Below are positions 11,001 through 17,585 of a stretch of DNA of 64,000 nucleotides, piece by piece; within the stretch, counting starts at the first letter, position 1; every line of letters begins with the position of its first letter. Under the pieces are notes generated by a model. That model saw only the letters and a program-made list of their open reading frames with translations, searched no databases and had not been told where the DNA came from. Source of the DNA: Enterococcus sp. BWB1-3 (GTDB taxonomy: Bacteria; Bacillota; Bacilli; Lactobacillales; Enterococcaceae); NCBI RefSeq assembly GCF_016745275.1, contig NZ_JADOEP010000017.1, positions 1-64,000 on the forward strand. Direction: 5' to 3'. Made by a program: the position numbers and the translations under genes.

Positions 11001-11327
11001 CAAACAAACAAGCCATTTCCAATTTTAGAATTGATGGACATCTTGGTAGTCCCCTCTTTTTATGAGGGGCAACCAATGATTATATTGGAGGCTCTTGCAT
11101 TAGGTCTAAAAATTGTAGCTACTGATATTCCTCAAAATAGAAATCTCCTTGACAATAATTATGGTTTGTTGAGTTCAAGTGCTGGAGTGGAAGATTTAAA
11201 AAATGCCATGTTACAAGTTTTAAATTCAAAATTGAAATTTAAACGTTTTGATGTAGCGACATACAATGAAAATGCATTAAATTTATTTTATAAATTAATT
11301 AATATGAGCACCGAGAGCACCAAATAG
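8055..11327 (+). CDS. Second glycerophosphotransferase / GT4 glycosyltransferase fusion with GW-like modules
   Basis: A 1090-residue paralogue of the preceding protein with the same order of parts. The glycerophosphotransferase domain has LNTWHGTPLKYMG near 127, YMPTWRGES near 227 and VLITDFSSSFVDF near 298. The GT4 N-half starts near 412 (LFYSGGLLKNGITSSF). A shorter insert has about three GW-type repeats (YLGWIEQK near 690, SIGWIKKE near 777, VLGWSKKQ near 880). The GT4 C-half starts near 918 (AGRFSPEKNHQN, YEGQPMIILEALALG). Both paralogues share the lead motif YE(V/T)RDG...DSP. The start is uncertain: GTG at 8055 follows the previous stop directly, while GTG at 8070 (after GGAAAG) or ATG at 8076 are alternatives. 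The lack of spacing points to translational coupling. It probably acts on the same wall polymer with a different acceptor or sugar specificity. Confidence 0.85.
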   Translation: MESLVKMKRLNLSELSETYAKKYDDVSIDEYLILYETRDGQSIVDSPLALFIELAKNPDYRNMKHIWVIDDEQLIEKNSIPIELRSQVKFVIRNTPKYIHYLLQAKYLITNSTFQSFFSKKEGQVYLNTWHGTPLKYMGFDIPGNPSHSQNVLRNLLMTDFILSPNSHTTNIFAHSYKLKGIYNGTVLETGYPRIDFFKNADNDEYFRQLKKDNLIFDRSLPTILYMPTWRGESIKNPTNDIEQLIHEMELLTSQFHGRYNVFLKIHPYMYNSICKNERIKKQLVPDYWEPNYILSITDVLITDFSSSFVDFLITSKPIIFYIWDMELYEQHRGTYWKMDELPGDCVFTVREMIQAVNNLELCESKHVSKYREFVDELVPYEDGNVSKRIIERVFKGQQNDSINEIILADDKKKKILFYSGGLLKNGITSSFLNLLDRLDYQKLDVSVLIPPVSDSNVESIKRINSNVRLIFKSGRNLYSKKEKKQLKKDANNRSGKLTKAFKRESSRVLSGIRFDSVIDYSGYSPAWARIVAYADAQQKIIYQHNELAKEIEKRIDGNQPHGKRLNEIFWLYKEFDKVNSVSKSLMEINYKSLRSFLTLKQVSYTGNIISISSQNEEKKTRIDNRIVAKKECFSVEDFGDLPHVFANYKDINITCGENLRTKPGDILSFIAEALFSGKYYYKIILNSEYLGWIEQKYLPQSVQKFEVSKQRVNIVASLKRNNDKLIYRTLPTKQEELSKGISYVRYLSNRYVWVKEICSTQLGAFCHIYDWKKSIGWIKKECLTNQHTMLNLSPSQVYFLLKNSRTYTCISQSVIKERSTLLLDRPLLVDLYSEPKGIMGHKLIISSYPLLPSNNYIINVETMVNNELWVQIVRGNQVLGWSKKQSLKLNQLSQMMTVQNDLLNKKETQVVIENDSREIRYVFAGRFSPEKNHQNLIMAFNEISKMLPNAKLYLLGEGPLLLKMEKLVYDLNLTQRVIFLGQTNKPFPILELMDILVVPSFYEGQPMIILEALALGLKIVATDIPQNRNLLDNNYGLLSSSAGVEDLKNAMLQVLNSKLKFKRFDVATYNENALNLFYKLINMSTESTK

Positions 11328-11352
11328 GACTAAAGAAATGGAGGTTTGTAAT

Positions 11353-12663
11353 ATGAAAATAAAAGTATCTACGTTAGGCTCATGTATGACCAGAGATCCT
11401 TTCAATTCTTTGTTTAATCCTAATTATAAAGATTTCTATAAATTGTCAGTCAATCAATTTCATACATCAATCATTTCTTTAATGTCAAAACCAATAGAGT
11501 ATGATTCGACAAAGTTCAATTACGTTGAAAGCGTTAAGGAGTTTGCTGATTGGCATTTTAGAACAGAATTGAATAAGCGATTTCTAAATGATTTAGTTCT
11601 TTCACAGCCAGATTATTTAATCATTGATTTTTATGCCGATATACATTTTGGTGTAATAAAAGTTGGTGAGTCGTATTTAACAAATAAAGAGTATTCTTAC
11701 AAAAAAAACGAGTTGTGGAATATCTTAAATCATGGAGTTCATTATAATGTTGAATTAGATTTTGTTGCCTTTTTCGAAATTTTTAAAAAGGCTTCGGATG
11801 AATTCATTGCTTTTGTCAACAAATATTTGAAAAAGACGATTATTATTGTTAATCAGGCTAGATATACCTATGAATACTGGGATAGTATTCATAAAAAAGT
11901 GAATATTTTTGGAAGAAAAACGCCAGAAGAGTATTTAGAATTGAATAAGCTATGGTCTGAGTTAGACAACTATATACTGAAAAATCCAAATGTTAGATCT
12001 ATTTCTTATGACAAAAAATATTATGCAGATCCTAATTATAGGTTTGGCGGACTAGATGATGTACATTACATGCATAATTATTATGATGACTTTCTAAAAA
12101 AAATATTGGCAATCACATTTAATGATTTAACTAATCAAAATATTGATCTTGAGCCAACGATTGTTGAAGGAAATCTTATTCAAAACTCGAAATTTGCCTT
12201 TGGAAATTCCAGTTGGAAAGTCTTTAACCCTCAAATTTTTTCTATTCAAGATGAAATGCTTACTGTAAGTGCACACGGGAATATTGAGAATAAATGGAAT
12301 CAAATTGTTTCAGAAGCAATAGAAGTGGCAGAGAATGATCGATTATACTTCTCTTTTAAATTTGAGGCAATTGATTTATCTGATATGGAAGATACAGATC
12401 CGATTGTAATTATAAGAACTTTTGAAAAACGGAATGTTTTTAAAGCAAAAGATGCTATTAAAGAAATAAAAATCACTAAATCGGAAGTACTGGAGCAATT
12501 GTCTGAAAAATCTACTAATTATTTTATTAGAGAAGTAGAGTTAGAAGGCAAGTACGTAAAAGTAATTCCGTATCTAAAGAAAAATGGTTCTTATAATTTA
12601 ACGGAATTGCAATTGTCTTATGCTGACGGTGGTTATCAAGTGGCATTAAACGAGTTACATTAG
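11353..12663 (+). CDS. DUF6270-like protein with C-terminal beta-sandwich-like region
   Basis: A 436-residue protein starting at the ATG at 11353, which has GGAGG eight bases upstream; an in-frame ATG at 11338 overlaps that ribosome binding site and is rejected. The N-terminus TLGSCMTRDPF resembles the GSC(V/M)(T/S)RD opening of DUF6270 proteins often found in polysaccharide loci. That opening and a later D-x-x-H (near residue 236, DDVHY) suggest an SGNH-hydrolase-like fold, which is an inference. From about residue 275 the protein changes to a region with alternating hydrophobic residues (NLIQNSKFAFGNSSWKVFN) typical of carbohydrate-binding beta sandwiches. No signal peptide is seen. It starts 25 bases after the second fusion gene, so a role in modifying the same polymer is likely but unproven. 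Confidence 0.55.
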   Translation: MKIKVSTLGSCMTRDPFNSLFNPNYKDFYKLSVNQFHTSIISLMSKPIEYDSTKFNYVESVKEFADWHFRTELNKRFLNDLVLSQPDYLIIDFYADIHFGVIKVGESYLTNKEYSYKKNELWNILNHGVHYNVELDFVAFFEIFKKASDEFIAFVNKYLKKTIIIVNQARYTYEYWDSIHKKVNIFGRKTPEEYLELNKLWSELDNYILKNPNVRSISYDKKYYADPNYRFGGLDDVHYMHNYYDDFLKKILAITFNDLTNQNIDLEPTIVEGNLIQNSKFAFGNSSWKVFNPQIFSIQDEMLTVSAHGNIENKWNQIVSEAIEVAENDRLYFSFKFEAIDLSDMEDTDPIVIIRTFEKRNVFKAKDAIKEIKITKSEVLEQLSEKSTNYFIREVELEGKYVKVIPYLKKNGSYNLTELQLSYADGGYQVALNELH

Positions 12664-12699
12664 TATTTTAAATCGTCTATTTGTGAAATAAAATTGAAT

Positions 12700-12723
12700 A
12701 AATAGGTGGCTCATTGCCTATTT
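12700..12723 (+). promoter_or_regulatory. Small hairpin before the secreted-protein gene
   Basis: AAATAGG pairs with CCTATTT across a 10-base loop just upstream of the ribosome binding site GAGAGGAG of the next gene. There is no T-run, so it is more likely an RNA stability or attenuation element than a full terminator. This is weak evidence. Confidence 0.3.
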
Positions 12724-12739
12724 AGAGAGGAGAATATTT

Positions 12740-14605
12740 ATGAATTATGACTTAAAGAAAAAAATATTCAGAGTTGTAGTACTTTCAAGCTTAGCAATTA
12801 TTGGCTTAGGATTTGATCAAACTGAGAGTGAAGCAGCGCCACTAGTTAGTAATGGGAATGCAGTGACTAGTCTACCTAACCCTACCGCTCGCTATGATAC
12901 GTCTCTAACTTATTATGGATATACAGAGCCTTATGCGACTATCTCATATAACTCAATTGATATAGCGGGAAATCGTATTTTGCTTGGATATGGAAAAGCA
13001 GACCAAAATGGTTGGTTTAAGTTTGATTTGTCCCATCGTTTAAGAGCCGGGGTTTATTCTTGGGTCTATGTAACTTCTAATCAAGACTGGGCCAATGGAG
13101 AGACGCTAAATGGTCGAACTATTTCAACTGGAACCTCAAAAAAAAGTGACTTTTCGGTCTATGAAAGAGTTGTAGATGGAGGAAAGTATTTTGACTCAAA
13201 CGATCCATCTAACAAATTGAATCGTTCGGTGTTGGGAGGCAATGTCACATACTTAAGAAATAAAAATACAACTCCTTTAGTTGATCAGAGTATCCTACCT
13301 AAAGCGATTACAATATCTAAGCCTAATGAAATAATTTCTGATCAGTTTGGCGAAAGAACGTCGAATTCATATCCGTACGGAAATCTTTTTACCTATAAAG
13401 CTGGTATTGACTTATACCAAGGTACAGAAAACGGACAGACGGAACCGGTGTCATGGTCTTGGAATGGATTAACTACAACAGGAGCAGCTACTAATGGTAA
13501 AGATGCTAAGTTTGTTTCAAAAATGAGATTGATTCGTACCGCAGATACAGGTGCTACCCTTGAGTGGCAAGGTACAACTTACAAAATGGATGCTCAACAA
13601 GGAGCAGCAATGGATACAAAAGGCAATTTATATGTTGTTTATGACAGCGACAATGACGCAAAAAATTTGGGTGGTTTTGTCATGCGGATTTCGGCTAGTT
13701 TTGTTCAATATCTGACATCTACCGAAGGAAAAGAACAAGTTGACAATAAAAACACCCCACTTTGGCTAACGACAGAGGATGTTAAAAAAGCTTTAGATAG
13801 TGGACAAATTGCGCTAAGTGAGATTTTGCCAATCGTTCATGGTGCGGTATTAACGGTAGTGGATGATACTCCTTATGTTCTAACAACAAATAAAGAATTT
13901 ACGACTCAAACGCTTACCAAGCTTTCTTATAGCTATGCTTTAGGTAAAGGACCACAAAATACCGGTACGACAGCGAAATATAAGGACACAGCAACACGCA
14001 CTTTGTTAACTGCTACAGATGTTGTATCAGGAACGTTTAAGAAGAATGATCATCAACAAGCAACGGGTGTTTCACTTATGCCTAAAAACTTTACCATGGT
14101 TGATAATGATACTGGATACTTTGTGATTCCGTACAGCAAATCTTCTGGAAATCAGAAGGGGTGGTATGGATATGCTGTTTATCAAGTCAAAGTTGCAAAT
14201 GAGCAACTAAATATTCGACAAAATCCAATTGTTATCCAAAATATACTTGGAGACACAAAATCAGATGGCACGGGAATTGATCCAGCTCAAAGTATAAGTT
14301 ATAATCCTAATGATGGTCGACTTTACATTACAGCTAATGATGTGTGGATGAGTTTTGATTTAGAAAAATATAATACAGTTGGTACTAAAGCATTAAGTAA
14401 GTATGTTTCAGGAGCATCTGTAAGTTATACACAGTCAACAGCAACAGATAATGCTAACCCGATTGAAACACAACTTGGTGCGATTGATATCGGGTTAGCA
14501 AGTACAAAATTGAATAGTAAAATGGAGACTGAGCAGCTCATATTTTTTGGAGATAAAACATACTTGATTGCCAATAATTATAATCAACTATTAGAAGCTA
14601 AATAA
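12740..14605 (+). CDS. Large secreted protein of unknown function at the end of the teichoic acid cluster
   Basis: A 621-residue protein with a clear signal peptide: basic N-terminus, hydrophobic stretch VVVLSSLAIIGLGF, and probable cleavage near SEAAP (about residue 34). The mature start (residues about 40-140) looks like an Ig-like beta domain. The remainder is beta-rich with repeated short Gly/Asp-containing strands (for example MDTKGNLYVVYDSDN, YNPNDGRLYITANDVW) that could be propeller blades. I see no LPXTG signal, membrane anchor, GW or LysM repeat. GAGAGGAG lies at good distance before the ATG, and a terminator follows the stop. Its position suggests a surface role linked to the polymer, but I recognise no family and assign no activity. 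Confidence 0.7.
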   Translation: MNYDLKKKIFRVVVLSSLAIIGLGFDQTESEAAPLVSNGNAVTSLPNPTARYDTSLTYYGYTEPYATISYNSIDIAGNRILLGYGKADQNGWFKFDLSHRLRAGVYSWVYVTSNQDWANGETLNGRTISTGTSKKSDFSVYERVVDGGKYFDSNDPSNKLNRSVLGGNVTYLRNKNTTPLVDQSILPKAITISKPNEIISDQFGERTSNSYPYGNLFTYKAGIDLYQGTENGQTEPVSWSWNGLTTTGAATNGKDAKFVSKMRLIRTADTGATLEWQGTTYKMDAQQGAAMDTKGNLYVVYDSDNDAKNLGGFVMRISASFVQYLTSTEGKEQVDNKNTPLWLTTEDVKKALDSGQIALSEILPIVHGAVLTVVDDTPYVLTTNKEFTTQTLTKLSYSYALGKGPQNTGTTAKYKDTATRTLLTATDVVSGTFKKNDHQQATGVSLMPKNFTMVDNDTGYFVIPYSKSSGNQKGWYGYAVYQVKVANEQLNIRQNPIVIQNILGDTKSDGTGIDPAQSISYNPNDGRLYITANDVWMSFDLEKYNTVGTKALSKYVSGASVSYTQSTATDNANPIETQLGAIDIGLASTKLNSKMETEQLIFFGDKTYLIANNYNQLLEAK

Positions 14606-14666
14606 ACTTAATATTTTTGATTCTTCATATCAATAGTGCTGGTTAAGCTAAATGAATTATGCATAG

Positions 14667-14700
14667 AATCGGACGGACCTCAAAATCTGTCTGATTTTTT
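14667..14700 (+). terminator. Rho-independent terminator of the teichoic acid cluster
   Basis: AATCGGAC pairs with GTCTGATT (one G-U pair) and is followed by TTTT. It lies about 60 bases after the secreted-protein stop codon. Confidence 0.65.
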
Positions 14701-14703
14701 CAT

Positions 14704-14969
14704 GTAAGGTGAGCGGGAAATAAACGAACGCATATTAATCATAAGAAATAATCACTATACTAAAGCTATCAAAGTAGACGATTGTTTCGTTTCATGTTTC
14801 TTCTTCCCCCCTTTGCCTTCCTATCTCCCCTTCTTGAAATGATTGTTCTTACTGGAAAGTTAGGAACGAATAACTGATGCTCGTTGATTTTTCTCGAGTC
14901 GATACCTGTTACTTAGTTCGTGAACGTACTGACCTTCGCAAAGGGATTGATCGACTTTCTGCATTGTTT
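14704..14969 (+). pseudogene. IS66-family remnant (tnpB start)
   Basis: From the ATG at 14877 the frame reads MLVDFSRVDTCYLVRERTD and continues LRKGIDRLSALF. This matches the start of IS66-family TnpB (Orf2) proteins, whose hallmark is YL-x(3,4)-TD-(L/M)-RK-(G/S)-IDGL. The similarity ends near 14969 and the rest of the element is missing. The bases from about 14704 (GTAAGGTGAGCGGG) resemble the GTAA-starting terminal repeat of IS66 elements, so they may be the left end; that part is inference. Nothing else coding was seen between 14701 and 15105; 14990-15100 is a T/C-rich tract. Confidence 0.6.
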
Positions 14970-15105
14970 CCCGCTTATAATACTACTAAATTATTTTCCC
15001 TCTCCTTCCTATATAAAACTTGACTCTCTTTCCCTCTTTTATATCCTTTCCAGATTTATTTATCCCTCTTTTTTCATATTCTTTCCCTTTTCTCAATAGT
15101 TACTC

Positions 15106-15135
15106 TTGACACATGAACGAGCATTCATATATAAT
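15106..15135 (+). promoter_or_regulatory. Promoter of the metal ATPase gene
   Basis: Consensus TTGACA (15106-15111), an 18-base spacer and consensus TATAAT (15130-15135). The spacer holds the inverted repeat ATGAA-6-TTCAT (15113-15128). A further TGAAT...ATTCA pair lies at 15141-15157. These suggest binding of a metal-responsive repressor. Confidence 0.75.
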
Positions 15136-15143
15136 AATCATGA
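15129..15143 (+). promoter_or_regulatory. PerR/Fur-like box overlapping the -10 element
   Basis: ATATAATAATCATGA matches the PerR consensus TTATAATNATTATAA at 11 of 14 defined positions (10 of 14 for the Fur consensus) and lies over the -10 hexamer. PerR control is known for the iron-exporting ATPase PfeT of B. subtilis, a relative of the downstream gene. The assignment here is by pattern only. Confidence 0.45.
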
Positions 15144-15222
15144 ATACATGAACATTCAATCATATAACTAGTTCGATCGAATATATTATAGAATTTATCT
15201 ATGAAAGAAAGGGTGAATAGAC

Positions 15223-17148
15223 ATGGAACATACACACACTGAAATACATGAACATAACCACAACTGCGGTCATAATCATGGTCACGGAAATACATCCACT
15301 ATATTATTTTTTGCAGGTCTCATTACCTATCTTGCTGCTTTTGCTGTAAAAGAAGACAGTTTTCTGCAAATCCTTCTTTATATTTTTTCCATGATTGCTG
15401 CCGGGCAGCATGTTATTATGGAAGGTTTTGGAGATACCATTAAGGATACTATCGCAAAGAAAAGATTTACGCCCAATGTGCATATTTTGATGACTCTTGC
15501 TGCTCTGGGTGCATCCGTTATTGGTGATTTTGATGAGGGTGCTCTCTTGATCCTGATTTTCTCTGGTGCACATTTCCTTGAAGATTATGCAGAAGGTAAA
15601 AGTAAACGCGAAATTACTAATTTATTAAAAATGAATCCAACTGAAGCACGTTTGATTCAAGAGGATGGCTCAACAAAACTGGTTGCTGTCTCTACTCTGC
15701 AAATAGGCGATCAATTGCAGGTCCTAAATGGAGATCAGGTTCCTACAGATGGTGTGATTCTTTCAGGAACCGGAGTTATAGATGAAGCATCAATTAATGG
15801 CGAAAGTATTCCGAAAGAAAAAACGATTGGTGATACTGTCTTTGGCAGTACAATTAACGGTACCAGTTCTTTCACAATGGAAGTTACAAAGGACAGTAAA
15901 GATACCGTCTTTGCAAAAATTCTTACGCTGGTTGAGCAGTCTCAGTCCAACCTTTCTAAAACGGCTACTAAAATCAAATTACTGGAACCAAAATATGTAA
16001 CAGCTGTTCTGATTATTGTGCCTCTGTTCATTCTTGCAGCACCATTCCTGTTAGGCTGGAGTTGGGAACTAAGTTTTTATCGGGGAATGGTTCTACTGAT
16101 TTCTGCTTCTCCCTGTGCTCTTGCTGCCAGCGCTGTTCCGGCTACATTAGCTGGTATTTCCAATCTTGCTAAAAGAGGAGTCCTTTTCAAAGGCGGTACA
16201 TTTTTGTCAAATCTCGCAGACATCAAAGCTGTTGCTTTTGATAAAACAGGCACTCTGACTGAAGGAAAACCTGTAGTCACTGATTATTATTTTCATACAG
16301 ATGATAAGAAAACTAAAGCTGACTGGCTTAAAGTTCTTTCCTCCATGGAAAAAGAAGCAAACCATCCTTTAGCAAATGCTATTTTGGCTAAATTCCCTCC
16401 TGTTGATGCAATTAAAATGGCGGTAACAAATGAAATCGGAAAAGGTTTATTGGCTCACTATGACAACAAAAGCTACCGATTAGGAAAACCTGATTTATTT
16501 GAACAGGTTCCACCAATTATCCATCGAAAAAAAGAAATGCTTTCTGAATCAGGAAAAACGGTCATCTATTTCAGTGAAAACGACTCCGTTGTAGGATTAA
16601 TAGCTATGATGGCTATTCCAAATCCAAAAGCTAAAGAAGTGATCTCTTATCTGAAAGAACAAAATATCCATACAACCATGATTACCGGAGATGCCGAAAA
16701 AACCGGGCAGGCTGTTGCAAAAGTTCTTGGTATTGACGAAGTTGCCGGAAATGTTCTGCCGGAAAATAAATCTACAATTGTTAAAGAGCAGCAGAAAAAA
16801 TTTGGTATGACTGCTATGCTAGGTGACGGTGTCAATGATGCTCCGGCTCTGGTTACTGCAGATATCGGTTTTGCGATGGGCGACGGAACAGATATTGCCA
16901 TTGATGTTGCTGATGCCGTTCTGATGAACAACGATCTTCAAAAATTCAGTTACGCACATAAAGTCTCTAAACGACTGAATAAAATTGTCTGGCAAAACAT
17001 TATTTTTTCCATGATGGTTGTTGCTCTTCTGGTGGTCCTTAACCTATTAGGCAAAATGGACATTGCAATCGGTGTCATTGCTCATGAAGGAAGTACCTTG
17101 ATTGTCATACTAAACGGGCTGCGCCTGTTGCTGCCGGTTAAAAATTAG
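15223..17148 (+). CDS. P1B-type metal-exporting ATPase with His-rich N-terminus (ZosA/PfeT-like)
   Basis: A 641-residue heavy-metal P-type ATPase. The first 24 residues are a His-rich segment (MEHTHTEIHEHNHNCGHNHG) instead of a CxxC metal-binding domain. Family motifs are in order: SINGES-type actuator loop (DEASINGESIPKEK near 188), the membrane metal site SPCAL near 295, the phosphorylation site DKTGTLTEG near 339, HP-type nucleotide motif (NHPLANAI near 380), and GDGVNDAPALVTAD near 536. An SPC site with this layout is seen in the ZosA/PfeT/FrvA group linked to iron or zinc, so export of Fe2+ or Zn2+ is likely. It is transcribed alone, from a strong promoter with a PerR/Fur-like box, and ends in a terminator. 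The metal cannot be fixed from sequence. Confidence 0.85.
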   Translation: MEHTHTEIHEHNHNCGHNHGHGNTSTILFFAGLITYLAAFAVKEDSFLQILLYIFSMIAAGQHVIMEGFGDTIKDTIAKKRFTPNVHILMTLAALGASVIGDFDEGALLILIFSGAHFLEDYAEGKSKREITNLLKMNPTEARLIQEDGSTKLVAVSTLQIGDQLQVLNGDQVPTDGVILSGTGVIDEASINGESIPKEKTIGDTVFGSTINGTSSFTMEVTKDSKDTVFAKILTLVEQSQSNLSKTATKIKLLEPKYVTAVLIIVPLFILAAPFLLGWSWELSFYRGMVLLISASPCALAASAVPATLAGISNLAKRGVLFKGGTFLSNLADIKAVAFDKTGTLTEGKPVVTDYYFHTDDKKTKADWLKVLSSMEKEANHPLANAILAKFPPVDAIKMAVTNEIGKGLLAHYDNKSYRLGKPDLFEQVPPIIHRKKEMLSESGKTVIYFSENDSVVGLIAMMAIPNPKAKEVISYLKEQNIHTTMITGDAEKTGQAVAKVLGIDEVAGNVLPENKSTIVKEQQKKFGMTAMLGDGVNDAPALVTADIGFAMGDGTDIAIDVADAVLMNNDLQKFSYAHKVSKRLNKIVWQNIIFSMMVVALLVVLNLLGKMDIAIGVIAHEGSTLIVILNGLRLLLPVKN

Positions 17149-17160
17149 AGTATAAAACTG

Positions 17161-17192
17161 CCCTATCTCAAATTGAGACAGGGTCTTGCTTT
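17161..17192 (+). terminator. Terminator of the metal ATPase gene
   Basis: CCCTATCTC pairs with GAGACAGGG around a 5-base loop with one internal mismatch, followed by a T-rich stretch. It also lies between two convergent transcription units. Confidence 0.6.
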
Positions 17193-17215
17193 ATTCTATA
17201 AATCAACTGCACCTA

Positions 17216-17446
17216 TTATTTTTTTCGTTCTTTTCTAAACAGCAATTTAATCCGCTCGCCATGTTTTATAACCGCATTCTCAATATGATCTACTTTTTCT
17301 TCATGTTCTTCCAGCCTTTCAACCACCTCAGAATGTCGTTCATGAACCCATTTCGATTCTGCATCTACATTTTTTGACAGAGCTGTTATCGCCTCGGAAA
17401 GTCCATCAAGGTTCTGTTTTATCGGATCAGTAATATTGGTTTTCAC
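17216..17446 (-). CDS. Phage holin-like coiled-coil protein, downstream reading frame
   Basis: A 76-residue frame starting at GTG (17446). The protein is charged and helical with heptad spacing (ALSKNVDAESKWVHERHSEV, then VVERLEEHEEKVDHIENAVI) and a basic C-terminus. It has no membrane segment of its own. The GTG overlaps the stop codon of the 36-residue upstream frame (GTGA), so it is either a second coupled gene or the C-terminal part of one protein produced by a -1 frameshift at an A9 run. Together the two parts make a membrane anchor plus coiled coil, as in small holin-associated or XhlA-like phage proteins. It is the last gene of the tail module. No endolysin gene follows. Confidence 0.55.
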   Translation of the reverse strand: MKTNITDPIKQNLDGLSEAITALSKNVDAESKWVHERHSEVVERLEEHEEKVDHIENAVIKHGERIKLLFRKERKK

Positions 17447-17553
17447 TGCGTGATATCCTTTTTTTTTACTAACCAGAAAAGCCAGACACTGACTGGACTG
17501 ATAATGGCAATCACAGCGGCTATCTCTGCAACTGTTAATCCAAGAAATTTCAT
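17443..17553 (-). CDS. Small membrane protein, upstream frame of the holin-like pair
   Basis: A 36-residue frame with ribosome binding site GGAGC upstream of the ATG. It contains one membrane helix (LTVAEIAAVIAIISPVSVWL, then FWLV) and ends in KKKDITQ. Near its end the codons read GTA AAA AAA AAG GAT, so the dnaX-type slippery heptamer A AAA AAG is in frame (plus-strand T9 at 17459-17467). A -1 slip there continues into the coiled-coil frame and gives an approximately 112-residue membrane protein. A one-base assembly error or a real frameshift mutation in the homopolymer would look the same. Confidence 0.6.
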   Translation of the reverse strand: MKFLGLTVAEIAAVIAIISPVSVWLFWLVKKKDITQ

Positions 17554-17585
17554 ACCTGATAATCAGCTCCTTCAAATTTTTTTAT

